From the NCBI RefSeq assembly GCF_003573695.1, contig NC_039360.1, positions 122,846,336-122,910,335 on the forward strand: DNA of 64,000 nucleotides, read 5' to 3'. The notes under the pieces are model-generated. The model searched no databases. It had not been told where the DNA came from and saw nothing but the letters and a program-made list of their open reading frames with translations. A program made the position numbers and the translations under genes. Numbering within the stretch: position 1 is the first letter of the stretch; the number at the start of each line of letters is the position of its first letter. Of the stretch, positions 1 to 10,690 are shown in pieces. The stretch is from Papaver somniferum. Lineage: Eukaryota > Streptophyta > Magnoliopsida > Ranunculales > Papaveraceae.

Positions 1-1475
1 AATCCTTCACCTTCACAAGTCTTAGAGTTCGAACCTTCATTACTACAACCCCACGAAAAATCTTAAATCAATAACCGCCCTATTTTCCATAAAGATAACC
101 AACAAGATACATCTCTGAATTAGCGAATTAAACTATTACGATCACGAGGCACAATACTTGCATAATATAAACATCCAAATACCCGAAAAATGAGTATAAA
201 TAGGAGGCATCCTATGTAACAATTCATATGGAGTTCTCCCGTTGAGAAAGGGAGTAGGCATGCAATTAATAATATAAGCGGTACTTAAGATACATTTACC
301 CCAAAACCGAAGTGGTAAATTGGCTTGAAATCATAAAGCACGCACCACATTCAATATTTGACGATGTTTGCGTTCAACTTTCCCATTTTGATGTGGTGTA
401 TCCACACATGAAGTTTGAAATTCTATGCCCTGTTCAGCAAAGAAAGGAATTAATGGAAGAAATTGCGTACCATTATCACTGCGCACCTTCTTAACCTGTC
501 TATCAAATTGTGTCTTAACCATAGCATAAAATTCTAAATTTGTTGCACCACCTCAGTTTTATGTGCCATCAAATAAACCCAGACACAACGAGAATAATTG
601 TCGACAATGATAAGAAAATAATGTGCACCACAAGAAGATGGAGTACGATAAGCACCCCGCACATCACAATGAACTAAATCGAAGAAGTCATCGGCTTTAT
701 TCTCACTAACAGGAAAAGTAGTCTGAGTTTGTTTATCTTTAAAGCAAATATCACACGGTTTACTAAAAAATTTCTGACAATCAACTTTATTCATACTCGG
801 AAGTAAATAAATAATCTTATTAGACGCATGACCTAAACGTCTATGCCATAAACAATAATCTTATCCAACAGATACTCGAATTTCCGGCAAGACCCAGCGA
901 GATGATGTCTGCTAGTTGGTAGTCGTAATGAGCGTTCCACTGTGGAAGATATAGACTCCGTCTCATTCCTTAACCATACCAATCGCCGTCCTCGTAGTGC
1001 AGTCCTGTATCATACATGATATATCAGTCAAAGTGATTATACATCTCAATCTTTAATTAAACATGCTAATGAAATCAAGTTGCAGTGAAGATCAGGATCA
1101 AATAAATCACAGAATAATTTCATTTTGTTTCCAAATATCACAGTGCCTTCGCATGGAGCAAGATAGTATGTGCCATTCGAAAGCTTTACAGAAGAAAAAC
1201 CTATTTGATGGGTCTTAAATAAAAATTATTTACTTCATGTCATATGTCATGAAACCCCTGTATCAAGTATCCGGTTACCATAAAGTTTCTCCTTTGAATC
1301 ATTATTCGAAAAGTTTAAGTATTTGCACAATGATTTCTCATTGGGCATCAGTAAGAATATTAGTAAGACCTAATCGATCTTGTGATGATAGAGATCCTCC
1401 ACTAGAGTTAGTGGTAGTGATCAGTAGATTAGCTACATCAGTCATGGTACTAATCGTAAGCACAATTTTTTGATT
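1..1475 (-). mobile_element. Ty1/copia retrotransposon pol fragment (GAG-pre-integrase and integrase)
   Basis: Read on the minus strand, broken frames give, in order, a GAG-pre-integrase-like stretch (about 1200-900, including a TRTAIGMVKE-like motif), the integrase zinc-finger region (CDICFKDKQ, about 794-700), and the integrase catalytic core (VHCDVRGAY, then VRSDNGTQF, then HQNGKVERKHR, about 690-331). The first two Asp and the Glu of a D,D-35-E triad are recognisable (HCD, SDNG and KVE). Several frameshifts and stops separate the pieces, so it cannot encode an enzyme. The fragment continues past the left edge of the window. No LTR belonging to it is visible here. Confidence 0.85.
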
Positions 1476-2955
1476 TGAATCTAAATGGATTAAGTCTTTT
1501 CTGGCTCAGATGCCATGAAACGACAAGGTAGAGAAATTGAAATTTCTTACCATCGGAAAGCTTGATTACAAACAGGTTTTCCTTGTGACTAAATAGGAGA
1601 TACACAAAACTAATTTTGATTAACATATCTTCTCAAAATAATATATTTACTAACTAACAAGATATCTTACTATATATACAAGATATCGTATATACAAATA
1701 ATATACGTATCTCCTAATAATGTGGGACGCGTACATATTGCATCTCACACGCGTCGTATCTACGTCCAGCTTGTGTCCCGCATCCAACGCTGATACGCCG
1801 CCAAATATATATAGCCCATTCGTGCTACCCAGTTCACATGCCTAAACATTTTGATCCAGTCAAAATACAATAGGAGTCAGTAAAGAATGTAATATAATTT
1901 TATTTATCCGAGTGACAGATTAAAAAAAAGTGAGTAAAGAACGAGACTCGATTTTTTTTTTCCAATTACTCTAAGTGACAAAAATGTCAAATTAGAGAAT
2001 TTGACACTAGGAAAGAACTGAACCTCACAGAGGATCAATTTTTTTTTTTTTTGATAATACCTTTTCATTAATGGGATTTCAAGGTTACAAATGAGTTTAA
2101 TATTGAAAATAAGAGAATACAAAGTAACAAGAACATACCGTAATAGTACAATACCGAGAAATCCGATAAGAGAAAGAGAAGGATTACCGGAGTAAGACAA
2201 ATACAAGTATGAATAAGATCAGATTAAATCTAAAGAATGATGGTTTTTCTCGGAATTAAATTTTAACCATTTAGTTGGTTTTTCTTCTTTAGAAAGAAAT
2301 GCTCCCAAAGTAGGAGTGATTTTCTCAAATCTCTTGTAAATAGTGATGAAGCTTCCGTCGTTAAAAAAGACCACCGATGAAGATTTCATTGCCGGATAAG
2401 TTGATGATGAAGAGTTCGTCGCCGGAGACAACAAAGATGGAGATTTCGTAGTTGGAGAGCATCACTATTGATCTTAGAACCCAACCCAATAACCAAAAAT
2501 CGCCATTAAAGCGAAGATAAACCTCAAAAGAGTAGATAAAACCACCAAAACGATGTAGATAAGTAGAAAACATAATAAAAACTAAACTAATCTACTCACT
2601 AACCTAGAAAGCAAGGAATAATGAAAAAATCTGCTCAGATCTAGTCCAAAAATGGACTAGATCTGAGCAGAGAATGTTTTTTTTTGATTGGATTTGTTGG
2701 AGAAGAAGAAAAAGTGAGAGAAAGAGAGGAGAGAAAGGAGAGAGTTTGTTGGTTGATCGCATAGAGTTTCCATACAAGTCAATAGTTTGTTATTTGAGTT
2801 TACAAAAAAACCAATGCCCATTTGAGTACTGAAACTCAACCACTTTTCTATTTTGCTCCCACCAACCATAGAAAAGTCACCAAGAAATGAAAAGGACGGC
2901 GTTTTCTATGCTTGTGCTACAAAATTTGTTTTGTTTTCTTTTGTTCTTTCTCAAC
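1476..2955. other. Intergenic, no gene recognised
   Basis: AT-rich DNA with short repeats (several ATACGTATC/ATATCTTAC-like units near 1640-1710) and homopolymer runs (T14 near 2040). The short open frames have no recognisable domain. A purine-rich GAAGATTTC/GATGAAGA stretch near 2350-2450 is internally repetitive. The only clear structured item is the hairpin at 2631-2670, listed separately. The left copy of the LINE target duplication begins at 2956. Confidence 0.6.
2631..2670. repeat. Perfect inverted repeat (18-bp arms, 4-base loop)
   Basis: The arm CTGCTCAGATCTAGTCCA (2631-2648) is followed by AAAA (2649-2652) and then by its exact reverse complement (2653-2670). No mismatch is seen. 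It lies about 290 bp upstream of the LINE target site. Function unknown; candidates are a hairpin in a transcript or the trace of a small inverted duplication. Confidence 0.9.
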
Positions 2956-2973
2956 AAAGGATTGAGCTTGTGC
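2956..2973. repeat. Target-site duplication of the LINE, left copy
   Basis: AAAGGATTGAGCTTGTGC is present here and again, identically, at 7497-7514, flanking the LINE. The length suits target-primed reverse transcription by L1-type elements. Confidence 0.93.
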
Positions 2974-5900
2974 AATATCCATGACTTATCTGCACAATAT
3001 GGGGTAGAAATCTGTGAAACTTGGACTCGTTGATTCAAAGAATTTGTGAAGCTAGCAAGCAGAAGTTAGCTGAACAAGAAGTTGCTGCTGAAGAGAATAG
3101 AAGAGCAAAAAGGTTGAGAAGTTCTGAGGAGCAAATTACTGACTTCAAAGAAGAGCAAAATACTGTCATGAATCCATCTAGTGTTGTTTTTGATGGCATG
3201 GAGCATGATTTGATTGATGAAGGGAATGATATTTCCAAGGAGAACCCCCATGTCATGGATGAGGCTGCTGTTGTTTCCACTTTAGTATTTTCTAAACTCA
3301 TAAACTACTCTTCTTGTTTTCCTTTTCTACAATCCTTTAATCTGTTTTTTTCTTTTGTTTGTTGTAAAATGAAAATAGTTAGCTGGAACTGTAAGGGTTT
3401 TCTAGGTAAGGACACTAGGGACCATCTTTTTTATATTAACAACCTGCATAACCCAGATATCATCTTTGTTTGTGAAACTAAGATAAATGATAGTAGAATT
3501 ATTAAACTATCTAATTTCTTAGGCATGCCCAATAAATTGTTTGTTCCCTCCGTCGGAATTGCTGGTGGTTTACTTCTGTTGTGGAAAGATGGGTTCAGTA
3601 TAAATATTCTCCAACAAACCGATAAATATATTCATGCTTCTGTCATCAACGATCTAGTAAAGGAGAGTGGATTTTGACATGTGTCTACGACATTCCTTAT
3701 GCTCATGAAAAGGTTGCTCAATGGTCTAGCATAAATGATCTTAGTAAAACTATAAATATTCTGTGGACTGTTATTGGTGATCTAAACATCACCCTTAACC
3801 CTAGTGACAGAAACTCTCAATCCTCTATAGCTAGTTCTACTAAGGTTGTAGATTTAATTAAAGAGGCTGATCTCCTTGACATTAGTTTTTGTGGAAACCC
3901 ATTCACCTGGACCAGTAATAAACATGGTACTGGTCGCATCAAATCTAGGCTTGACAGAGCTTTAGTTAACAGTATTTGGTTCTCTTCTTACCCAGACTCC
4001 TTAGTTACTCACTTACCGCAAAATGGTTCGGACCATACCCCTATTTTGTTAGAACTTTCTAAACATAATAAGGTTATGGGTAGAAACTGGAAGTTTTTTG
4101 AACATTGGTTATCTCAAGATAGTTGTTCTGAGGAAATTAAAAATGCTTGGTCTTCTAGTATTACATGATCTAACGCTTTTGTCTTTTCTAACAAACTGTC
4201 TAATACTAGGCATGTGCGGTCTCTATGGAGTAAAGGTATTTTTAGCAATTTACTTAGTTACAACTTGATATATCTAATCTCCAAGATGCTGACATTAAGG
4301 GTTCCAATACGGATAATGTCGTGAAACTAGATCAAGAACTGAGAAAGTTGAATGATATTCAAGCTAGAAGCAACAGACAGAAAGCTAATAATCATTTCTA
4401 CAACGATATGGACTTAAAATCGAAGTATTTCCATATTCGCATGAATAAAAGAAAGTCTCGAAATAGAATCGACTCTCCAATGTCTCAAGATGGTACATGG
4501 TGCAGTGACAGGGACTCCCTTGCAGCGCTCCTTAAGAACCACTTCAACAATATTATGTCTTCTTCTTCTCCATCAGGTAGCAGTCACTTTCTTCAACACA
4601 TCCCAAGGTGTATTAATGAAGAAGATAATGTGCAGGTAGAACTTATTCAATCGGAAGAAGAAATACATCAAGCTCTGATGACCATGGATCCTTGGACTTC
4701 TCCAGGACCAGACGGGTTCCCTCCAGGCTTCTACCAAACGCAATGGCATATCGTGAAATATGATGTTTGTAAAGTGGTGAAATCTTTTTTTCATTCAGGG
4801 TACATTCTCAAGTAGCTAAACAATACCAGAATTTCTCTAATCCCTAAAGTTCATATAGCCCAAAATCCGGAGGACTTTAGACCTATAACATTGTGTAACA
4901 CAATCTATAAAATAATTTCCAAGATCATAGCCCTTAGAATGAAGAAACATATCTCAACCATTATTTCTCTAATGAACTTAGCTTATGTCCCCGGCAGGCT
5001 AATTTCTGAGAATATATGTCTAGTGAAGGAAAATGTACAAGCTATGAAAAGAAAAGAAGGCAGAACTGGACACCTTGCATTGAAGATGGAAATTTCTAAA
5101 GCCTTCGATAGTCTAGAATGAAATTTCTTACTGGATATTCTCAAACATTTTGGCTTCTCGGAAAAATTCAGATAGCTTATATCTCAATGTATTTCAACAA
5201 CAAACATTTAAATCATGTTGAATGGTTCTCCAACTTCTTCCTTCAAACCAACCAGAGGTATTCGTCAAGGCGATCCGTTATCGCCTTATTTATTCATACT
5301 TGCGATGGAGTCCTTCTCAAGATACATGGCTTACTGTGAACGAACTGGTAGCTTAACTGTCATGAAAATATCTCGTTCTGCTCCAAAAATAAATCATCTC
5401 CTCTTCGCGGATGATTGTTTACTATTTTGCAAGTCTAATGAAGTTCAGGTACACAAACGCTTAGCTGTTATTGATCAATTCTCTAAGTGTTCAGGTCAGC
5501 TGATTAATTTCAATAAATCAGCTGTATATTTCAGTTCTAACACATCCTCAGAAGACTGTCAGAATATAAGTGGAACTCTGCAGCTCAGGAGTTTAAACAT
5601 TAATGAGGAGAAATATTTAGGCTTGCCGTTCTTCATAGGGAGAAATAAACGGATTCCTTTTTCTTCTTTATGTGATAAGATGGATTACAGGTTTTCTAAA
5701 TGGAGCGGTATCAATATTTCAGAAGCAGGCAGAACAGTAATGGTGAGAAATGTTTCTAGTGTCATTCCGATACATCATATGTCAAGTTTTAAGCTCCCTG
5801 ATTCAACCATCAATAAAATGCACTCATGTTAACAACGATACTGAAGGAAAAAGGAATCCTGCAAGGGTAATCATGTTATTTCATGGAAAACAACTCAGAA

Positions 5901-7496
5901 ACCTAAAGAGGAAGGTGGTTTAGGGTTTCGAGATCTACATACTTTCAACAGAGCTTTGCTTGCCAAGTCTGCCTGGAAATTATGCTCAGATTCAGAGTCG
6001 ATGATGACCAAATCACTGAAGGCTAAATATTATCCTGACGAAGATCTTTTTAACCTGAAAAATAAGACTAATTCCACCTGGTCTTGGAGAAGTTTGAGCT
6101 CAGAATTAAACTTTGTTCTCAAACACAGCTGCTGGTATTTAGGCAATGGAAGGAAAATTCTTATACGGAAACATAGGTGGATTAAAGACCTCTCTGGTCC
6201 ACCAATGCCCAAACAAGGTTGCTCCCTTTTCCAACAATACAAGTATGTTCATCGACTTTTCTCTCCAGACTCTACCTCTTGGAATCTGAATATCCTTAAT
6301 GCATTAGTTGATGCATCTGTACTTAACTATATTTTGAAGATCCAGATTCACATCAATCAAGATGATAGATTAGTATGGCTGCTAGAGAATAATGGATTTT
6401 TTGCAGTGAAGTCTACATATCGTAAGATGATAGAAGAACAACAAGGCTTCAGCCCTGTTAACGTTAGGATGGTGAAAATTTACAAAACTCTTTGGAAACT
6501 TCCCCTCCTGCCTAGAATTAAACATTTTTGTTGGAAGGCAATCTCTGATTTACTTTCAACAAGACAAGTTCTCAGCATGAAGATACCAGGAATTTTGAAT
6601 ATACGCCCTTATTGTGAGTCTTCTCAAGAGACGTCTGTGCACGTTCTCCGTGACTGCAACCTTCCTAGTTTTGGTGTGGTTTGCTATTCTTGGATGGTCT
6701 TCAAATAATGCACTTAGTTTCCCAGATTGGATCTGTACCTGGTTTGAAGACTATCATAACAAAAAAATCGATATTGCAGAACTATGCAAGAGGACCATTA
6801 CTGCTTGGTGTTTATGGTCGGACAGATGTGAAAAGGTCTTTAATAATGTTAACCCTCTGCCAGACAAGATCATCAAAAAGTGCAGGAGTTACATAGAAGA
6901 CCATCATTCTTTAAAGTTTACAACTTCTGTCAGATATGTCCGTTTCTGTCGTACTAACACACACTGGACACCACCTCCCTACAATTCTGTAACTATTAAC
7001 TGTGATGGCTCTTTTTTGAATGGTTCATGGGGTATAGGTCTAATTATTCGCAATTCTGCAGGTTGGCAGCAGGCAGCAAAATGCATCCACATAAAGGACA
7101 TTTAAAGTGCGGAGCAAGCGGAATGTATAGGGATGTGGGAAGCTGTGAATTGGACAAACAACTTAAAGCCGAGGAAGGTGCATTTCGAGCTAGATGCACA
7201 AAGAGTAGTAGATGCAGTGGTCAAGAACTCGCCCATAGACTAGCGTCTATTAAACATGATCAAAGATATTCAAAATTTATTTACTTCCAATTCCTCTTGG
7301 AAATGTTATTACATTCCTAAAGAGAAAAATAAAGTAGCGGATATTCTATTCAGACTAGCTAGAGTAGAAGGTTTAAGTTATTCATGGTCTAGCTTCTTTC
7401 CTGTTGAAATCAGATCCCAACTTGTTGAGGACAGAGCACAACTATGTAACTGATTTTTTATCAATCCAATTTTTCTTGCTTCAAAAAAAAAAGAAA
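2974..7496 (+). mobile_element. L1-type non-LTR retrotransposon (LINE), inactivated
   Basis: A 4.5-kb element is bounded by an exact 18-bp direct repeat and ends in an A-rich tail (about 7483-7499). Its content on the plus strand is a short upstream coding stretch (from about 3021, perhaps the end of ORF1) followed by an ORF2-type protein: endonuclease, reverse transcriptase, a zinc-binding zf-RVT region and RNase H. The presence of both target duplications and the tail shows a bona fide retrotransposition. Full plant L1 elements are usually longer, so a 5' truncation that removed most of ORF1 is likely. Frames shift near 3670, 4170, 4815, 5110, 5830, 6650 and 7100. Confidence 0.93.
3021..7453 (+). 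pseudogene. LINE ORF2 polyprotein, disrupted (endonuclease, RT, zf-RVT, RNase H)
   Basis: The ORF2 start is probably the ATG at 3369, followed by the endonuclease motif VSWNCKG. The next frame (3674-4168) has GDLN, FTWTS, RLDRAL and SDHTPI, typical of the APE-like endonuclease. 4321-4815 is the linker ending in the RT entry motif PGPDGFP. 4840-5832 is the reverse transcriptase, with PLSPYLF and the catalytic FADD in LLFADDCLLFCK (about 5400-5430). 5956-6708 holds the connection and the zinc-knuckle region. 6980-7440 is an RNase H-like domain (TINCDGSFLNGSWG). At least six frameshifts or stops occur. The stretch 3021-3360 upstream reads in the same frame straight into ORF2 without a stop, and may be the tail of ORF1. 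No intact protein can be made. Confidence 0.9.
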
Positions 7497-7514
7497 AAAG
7501 GATTGAGCTTGTGC
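7497..7514. repeat. Target-site duplication of the LINE, right copy
   Basis: Identical to 2956-2973. The sequence downstream (TAACCTATTATG...) is therefore the original continuation of the sequence upstream of 2956. Confidence 0.93.
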
Positions 7515-7632
7515 TAACCTATTATGTGCTTTGGTGGTATGAAATCTTCACCTCATCCAAAATTTGAATCCGTAAAGCGCCCCAGACTTGCCGTTGTGAC
7601 GCATGATCTGATACACGATCTTTGGGGACTAA

Positions 7633-8043
7633 GAGCATCCACAGTGGACGACTAAAAATAAAATTTTGGTCCAGAAAGCAGACGCAGTAGAACGGAGAAA
7701 AGACCAAAAACTAGAGTAAAACAAAAAACCAGACCATGTTTGGTCTTTAGTTTGGTTTTAGTCGGGCGTAATTTAAAAGTACGTCTGACACCGGCGTAAG
7801 TGTAATGGTGGGGCAAAATTTTAAAGTGAACCTGATGGTGGGGCGAGATTTTAAAGTGAGCCTGATTAAAAAAAATTAATAGGGGGGAGATTTTAAAGGG
7901 AGCCTGGTTTGGGGGAACTTTTAAGTTCTGCCTGACCAAATTTTGCTCGTGCACCATAGCGCGACAACACGGAATAAACCAAATTTTTTAGTTTTTTTTT
8001 TGGTTTTTGCTTTTTGGTTATACTCGCACCACTGCAGTTGCTT
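7633..8043. mobile_element. Tourist-like (PIF/Harbinger) MITE, 411 bp
   Basis: The ends are GAGCATCCACAGTGG (7633-7647) and CCACTGCAGTTGCTT (8029-8043), which pair as imperfect terminal inverted repeats (11 of 15). Each is flanked by the trinucleotide TAA (7630-7632 and 8044-8046), the usual PIF/Harbinger target. Inside are degenerate direct repeats of a GGTGGGGC-AAATTTTAAAGTGA-CCTGAT unit (about 7805-7900). There is no coding capacity. Confidence 0.75.
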
Positions 8044-8319
8044 TAAAGCTACAGAATTACTATAAACTTATTATTATAATATCTAAAATATGTTCATGAT
8101 TATAAATTTATTATTAATGCAAGGAGGTGTAAATGTCTTCCTTCGTTGACGACCTTTGATATAATTTGAGCAATAGTTTCCTACACCAAAGCCAAAATCC
8201 TTTATTCTTTTTTTTGATGGTAGCGGTAGTATGAGAATAAACTTTTGGTCGTAAAATTGGGCACATTCCCTTCTTTTTCACTGTTTGAAAAGATATACCC
8301 TAATCATCATAATTAGTGA

Positions 8320-8572
8320 GGGTATATTTTGCTTTTGTTGTGGTTCGCTCGTTCATAAATGGACAAAAGAATGTACTACTGGTGTTTTAGCAATTGATTG
8401 GGCTGAAGTTCAAAGTCATACCCACCATTGAAATCATCCGCCAGTATCACCGCTTTTTCTTATTTTCAACAATTTGTACAGAATCGTGACATTGGTATTA
8501 TCACTTTTCTTTGAATGAACCAAATCACCGGTGAATATTTGAAGGGAGCGGTGAGACTTTGATTACAACTTA
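8320..8572. repeat. Upstream-region duplication, copy A (distal part)
   Basis: About 250 bp, including TTTTAGCAATTGATTGGGCTG and GAACCAAATCACCGGTGAAT, reappears in diverged form at about 11575-11870 (TTTTTGGCAATTCACTGGACT and GAACCAAATCACCATTGAAT). The two blocks lie at similar distances upstream of two similar first exons (10,520-10,686 and 13,590-13,743). The copy is interrupted at 8573 by a TIR element. Confidence 0.65.
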
Positions 8573-9681
8573 ATAATTATCCTAGTTTAATTGGGGCCCC
8601 AAAAAACAATTAGGGGCCTCCCACTGGAGGATAAAAAAGGTCATTCAAACCTAATTTGAATCACCCTTAACCAAAATACTTTTAAATGGTTAAACTGCCC
8701 CTGAATGATTAGTATTAAAACTTAATTAAGTTAAGTTAATTAGTATGGTTAGATTAAAATCAGATTTTAGAATCAATTTTTTTTTTTTTTTTTTTGAGTT
8801 GAGTTGAGAAGAAGAAGAAGAGGTTTTAAAGGAAAAATTAGGGGTTTTAGAAATGAGTAATTCAAGTAGGGGAAATGATGTTGGGGAAGGTTCAAGCAAC
8901 AAAGATGATTGTGTTGATGGTAAGATTATCTTAAATTCTCACATGGATTGGATATATGTCACAACACAGAGAAAGAGTCGTCAATGTCGAGGGATGTATA
9001 CCCCAACGACTCTATAAAGTCGTCAATGTATTGACACCAAAAATGACGACTCAAACCTGCAACTTTTCCAGGTTATGAAAAATTGTCAAGGTAATATGAT
9101 ATACCTTGACGGCTCTTAGCTTGGGTCAGAAAGAGGCGTTATTTTGTGTGTTTATACCAAGACGACTCTGAATATTTTTGGGACAGAGAGACCGTTTGTT
9201 TTTCACCTGGGGTCGTTGACGTTTAAAAAAGGATCGTTCATAGAGGATCGTCATAGGTTTCTATATTGTGTTAACGACTCTAATCTAGGGTAAAAAATAT
9301 GAAAACCAGAAATATGGTCGTTATCTTGATCATCGTATACCCTAACGATTTTTTATGGTCTCTACATGCATATGAAAAATCGTTAAACTGTAACTGAAAT
9401 TTTTCGGGTGAAGATTTTATTTTCTTTTTCTTGGAGTCGTTAATGGAGGAGAAGAGAAGAGTCGAGAGGGTGAGAGCGAAGGAAGTAATTTGTTTGTTAG
9501 AACTAGAAATGAATTGGGGCTTAGCAGTAAGGGTTAATAGGTTTTTAAAAATTATTTTTAGTGAAGGGTAAAATAATATTTTCACAAAATTTTAATACAC
9601 CCCTGAAAAATTTGGGACGCAAACAAAATGGGTGAGGCCCCTAATTGTTTTTCGGGGACCCAATTAAACGAGGATAGTTAT
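8573..9681. mobile_element. Non-autonomous TIR DNA transposon, 1.1 kb, with internal motif array
   Basis: The left end, 8573-8620 (ATAATTATCCTAGTTTAATT..., then AACAATTAGGGGCCTC), is the inverted complement of 9634-9681 with only a few mismatches over about 48 bp. The interior (about 8960-9450) contains many short copies of GTCGTCAATG/GAGTCGTTAA-like words and their complements (AACGACTC, GACGACTC) in both orientations. A short open frame near 8853 has no known domain. The target duplication is not clear. The length of the inverted repeats would fit a Mutator-like or other MITE-type element; the family is not identified. Confidence 0.8.
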
Positions 9682-9984
9682 GCCCATGAGCCTATCCTTA
9701 TCTCCGATATCGTGATGCGAGAACTGATTGAGGGCCGTTTATAGAGATTAGAAAATAATAACCGTGCATGCTGATACCCTAGTCTGGACGTTGGTTGGCA
9801 AGTTCAATAAATTAATAACCACACATTCCATGTTTATAATAAAGAAAGAAAGATGTAGGTAGCTTAGCTGATAAAATTTGAAAATTTGCGAGAACATATT
9901 TTATATTAATTTTTTAATGGCCGGAAAATGAAAGTCTAAAGTATATCCTCATGTGACGTTGACTCGGCATAATATCTAATGTTT
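9682..9984. other. Intergenic, nothing recognised
   Basis: Continuation of the interrupted copy-A upstream block (CCTATCCTTATCTCC matches CTATCCTTATCTC near 11872), then AT-rich sequence with no gene, RNA or element boundary that I can support. Confidence 0.5.
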
Positions 9985-10271
9985 TTTTTTGAGAAAATTA
10001 AAGAAATTAATAAAACTAATCATTGGAAGTGGTCCTTATGATACTTGTGAATAAAAGAAGTGAAGTGAAATGGTCCCCATGACACTTTCACCAAAAGAAG
10101 TAAAGTGAAATGTTCCACATGACACTTGTCATCAAAAGAAGTTAAGAGAAAAGTGGTCCCAAAAAACTAAAGTAACATTTGACTTAGCCAATTAGGAAAC
10201 CAACCTATTTTTTTGGAACTGGGATAATATTTATAGAAACCAGCCTATTATTTAAGAACGGAAGGAGTATT
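9985..10271. mobile_element. MITE remnant with internal ~47-bp tandem repeats
   Basis: The right end GAACGGAAGGAGTA (10256-10269), read in reverse, is TACTCCTTCCGTTC, the hallmark end of many plant mariner/Stowaway-type MITEs. Inside, 10028-10160 holds three diverged units built on TGGTCC-CATGACACTTG...AAAAGAAGTGAAGTGAAA. A matching left end is not convincing, so it is probably truncated or diverged. Confidence 0.5.
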
Positions 10272-10319
10272 AGTTAAGGTTAATTGATTAATCTTGTGTT
10301 TAGTCATTCCAGTTCAGAG

Positions 10320-10690
10320 GGATTAATGGTGCAGATTAAAATGTCACGCGCACACTCGTTATATAGCATAACAAAATTGGACTATCAATTGGTCAAGAGT
10401 AGGTTTAAGTAACTCCAGCAGGTCGCCTGACTTTTGGATCCGTCGCGCAAATCTCCATGCACCTTCACGCGACTTCATTTGAAAAGTGTATAAATAGAAG
10501 GTGGGCGAACATTGGCTACATAGAGTGAAATATCTGTACTTCCCATTCATCAAAATACTGTGGGTTGCGGGTGTTAGAGTTTTTCCAAAACTAAATTAGA
10601 CATTCTAAGGAGGGGGTTCAATTAATTCTTTCAAAGAGTTGTCAGATTATTCTTTTCTGAGATCATTAGTTGTTCAGCTTATTCAGGTAA
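10320..10690 (+). promoter_or_regulatory. Duplicated (upstream) promoter and first exon of the choline kinase gene
   Basis: A TATA box, TATAAATAG, lies at 10489-10497. The downstream stretch about 10,520-10,686 resembles the true first exon at about 13,590-13,743: ATTCATCAAAATACTGTG versus ATTCATCAAGATTCTGTG, then GAGATCATTAGTTGTTCAG-TTATTCAG versus GAGATCATTGTTCATCTAATTCAG. Both end in CAG followed by a GT donor (10687, GTAAGATT; 13744, GTATAATT). The promoter block is also related (GCGCAAATCTCCAT versus GCACAAATCTCTAT). It could act as an alternative promoter whose exon splices to 13852, or be a decayed duplicate. Confidence 0.6.

Noticed and set aside
3035..3301. 88-codon minus-strand open frame
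   Set aside because: It opposes the coding stretch of the LINE and has no recognisable domain.
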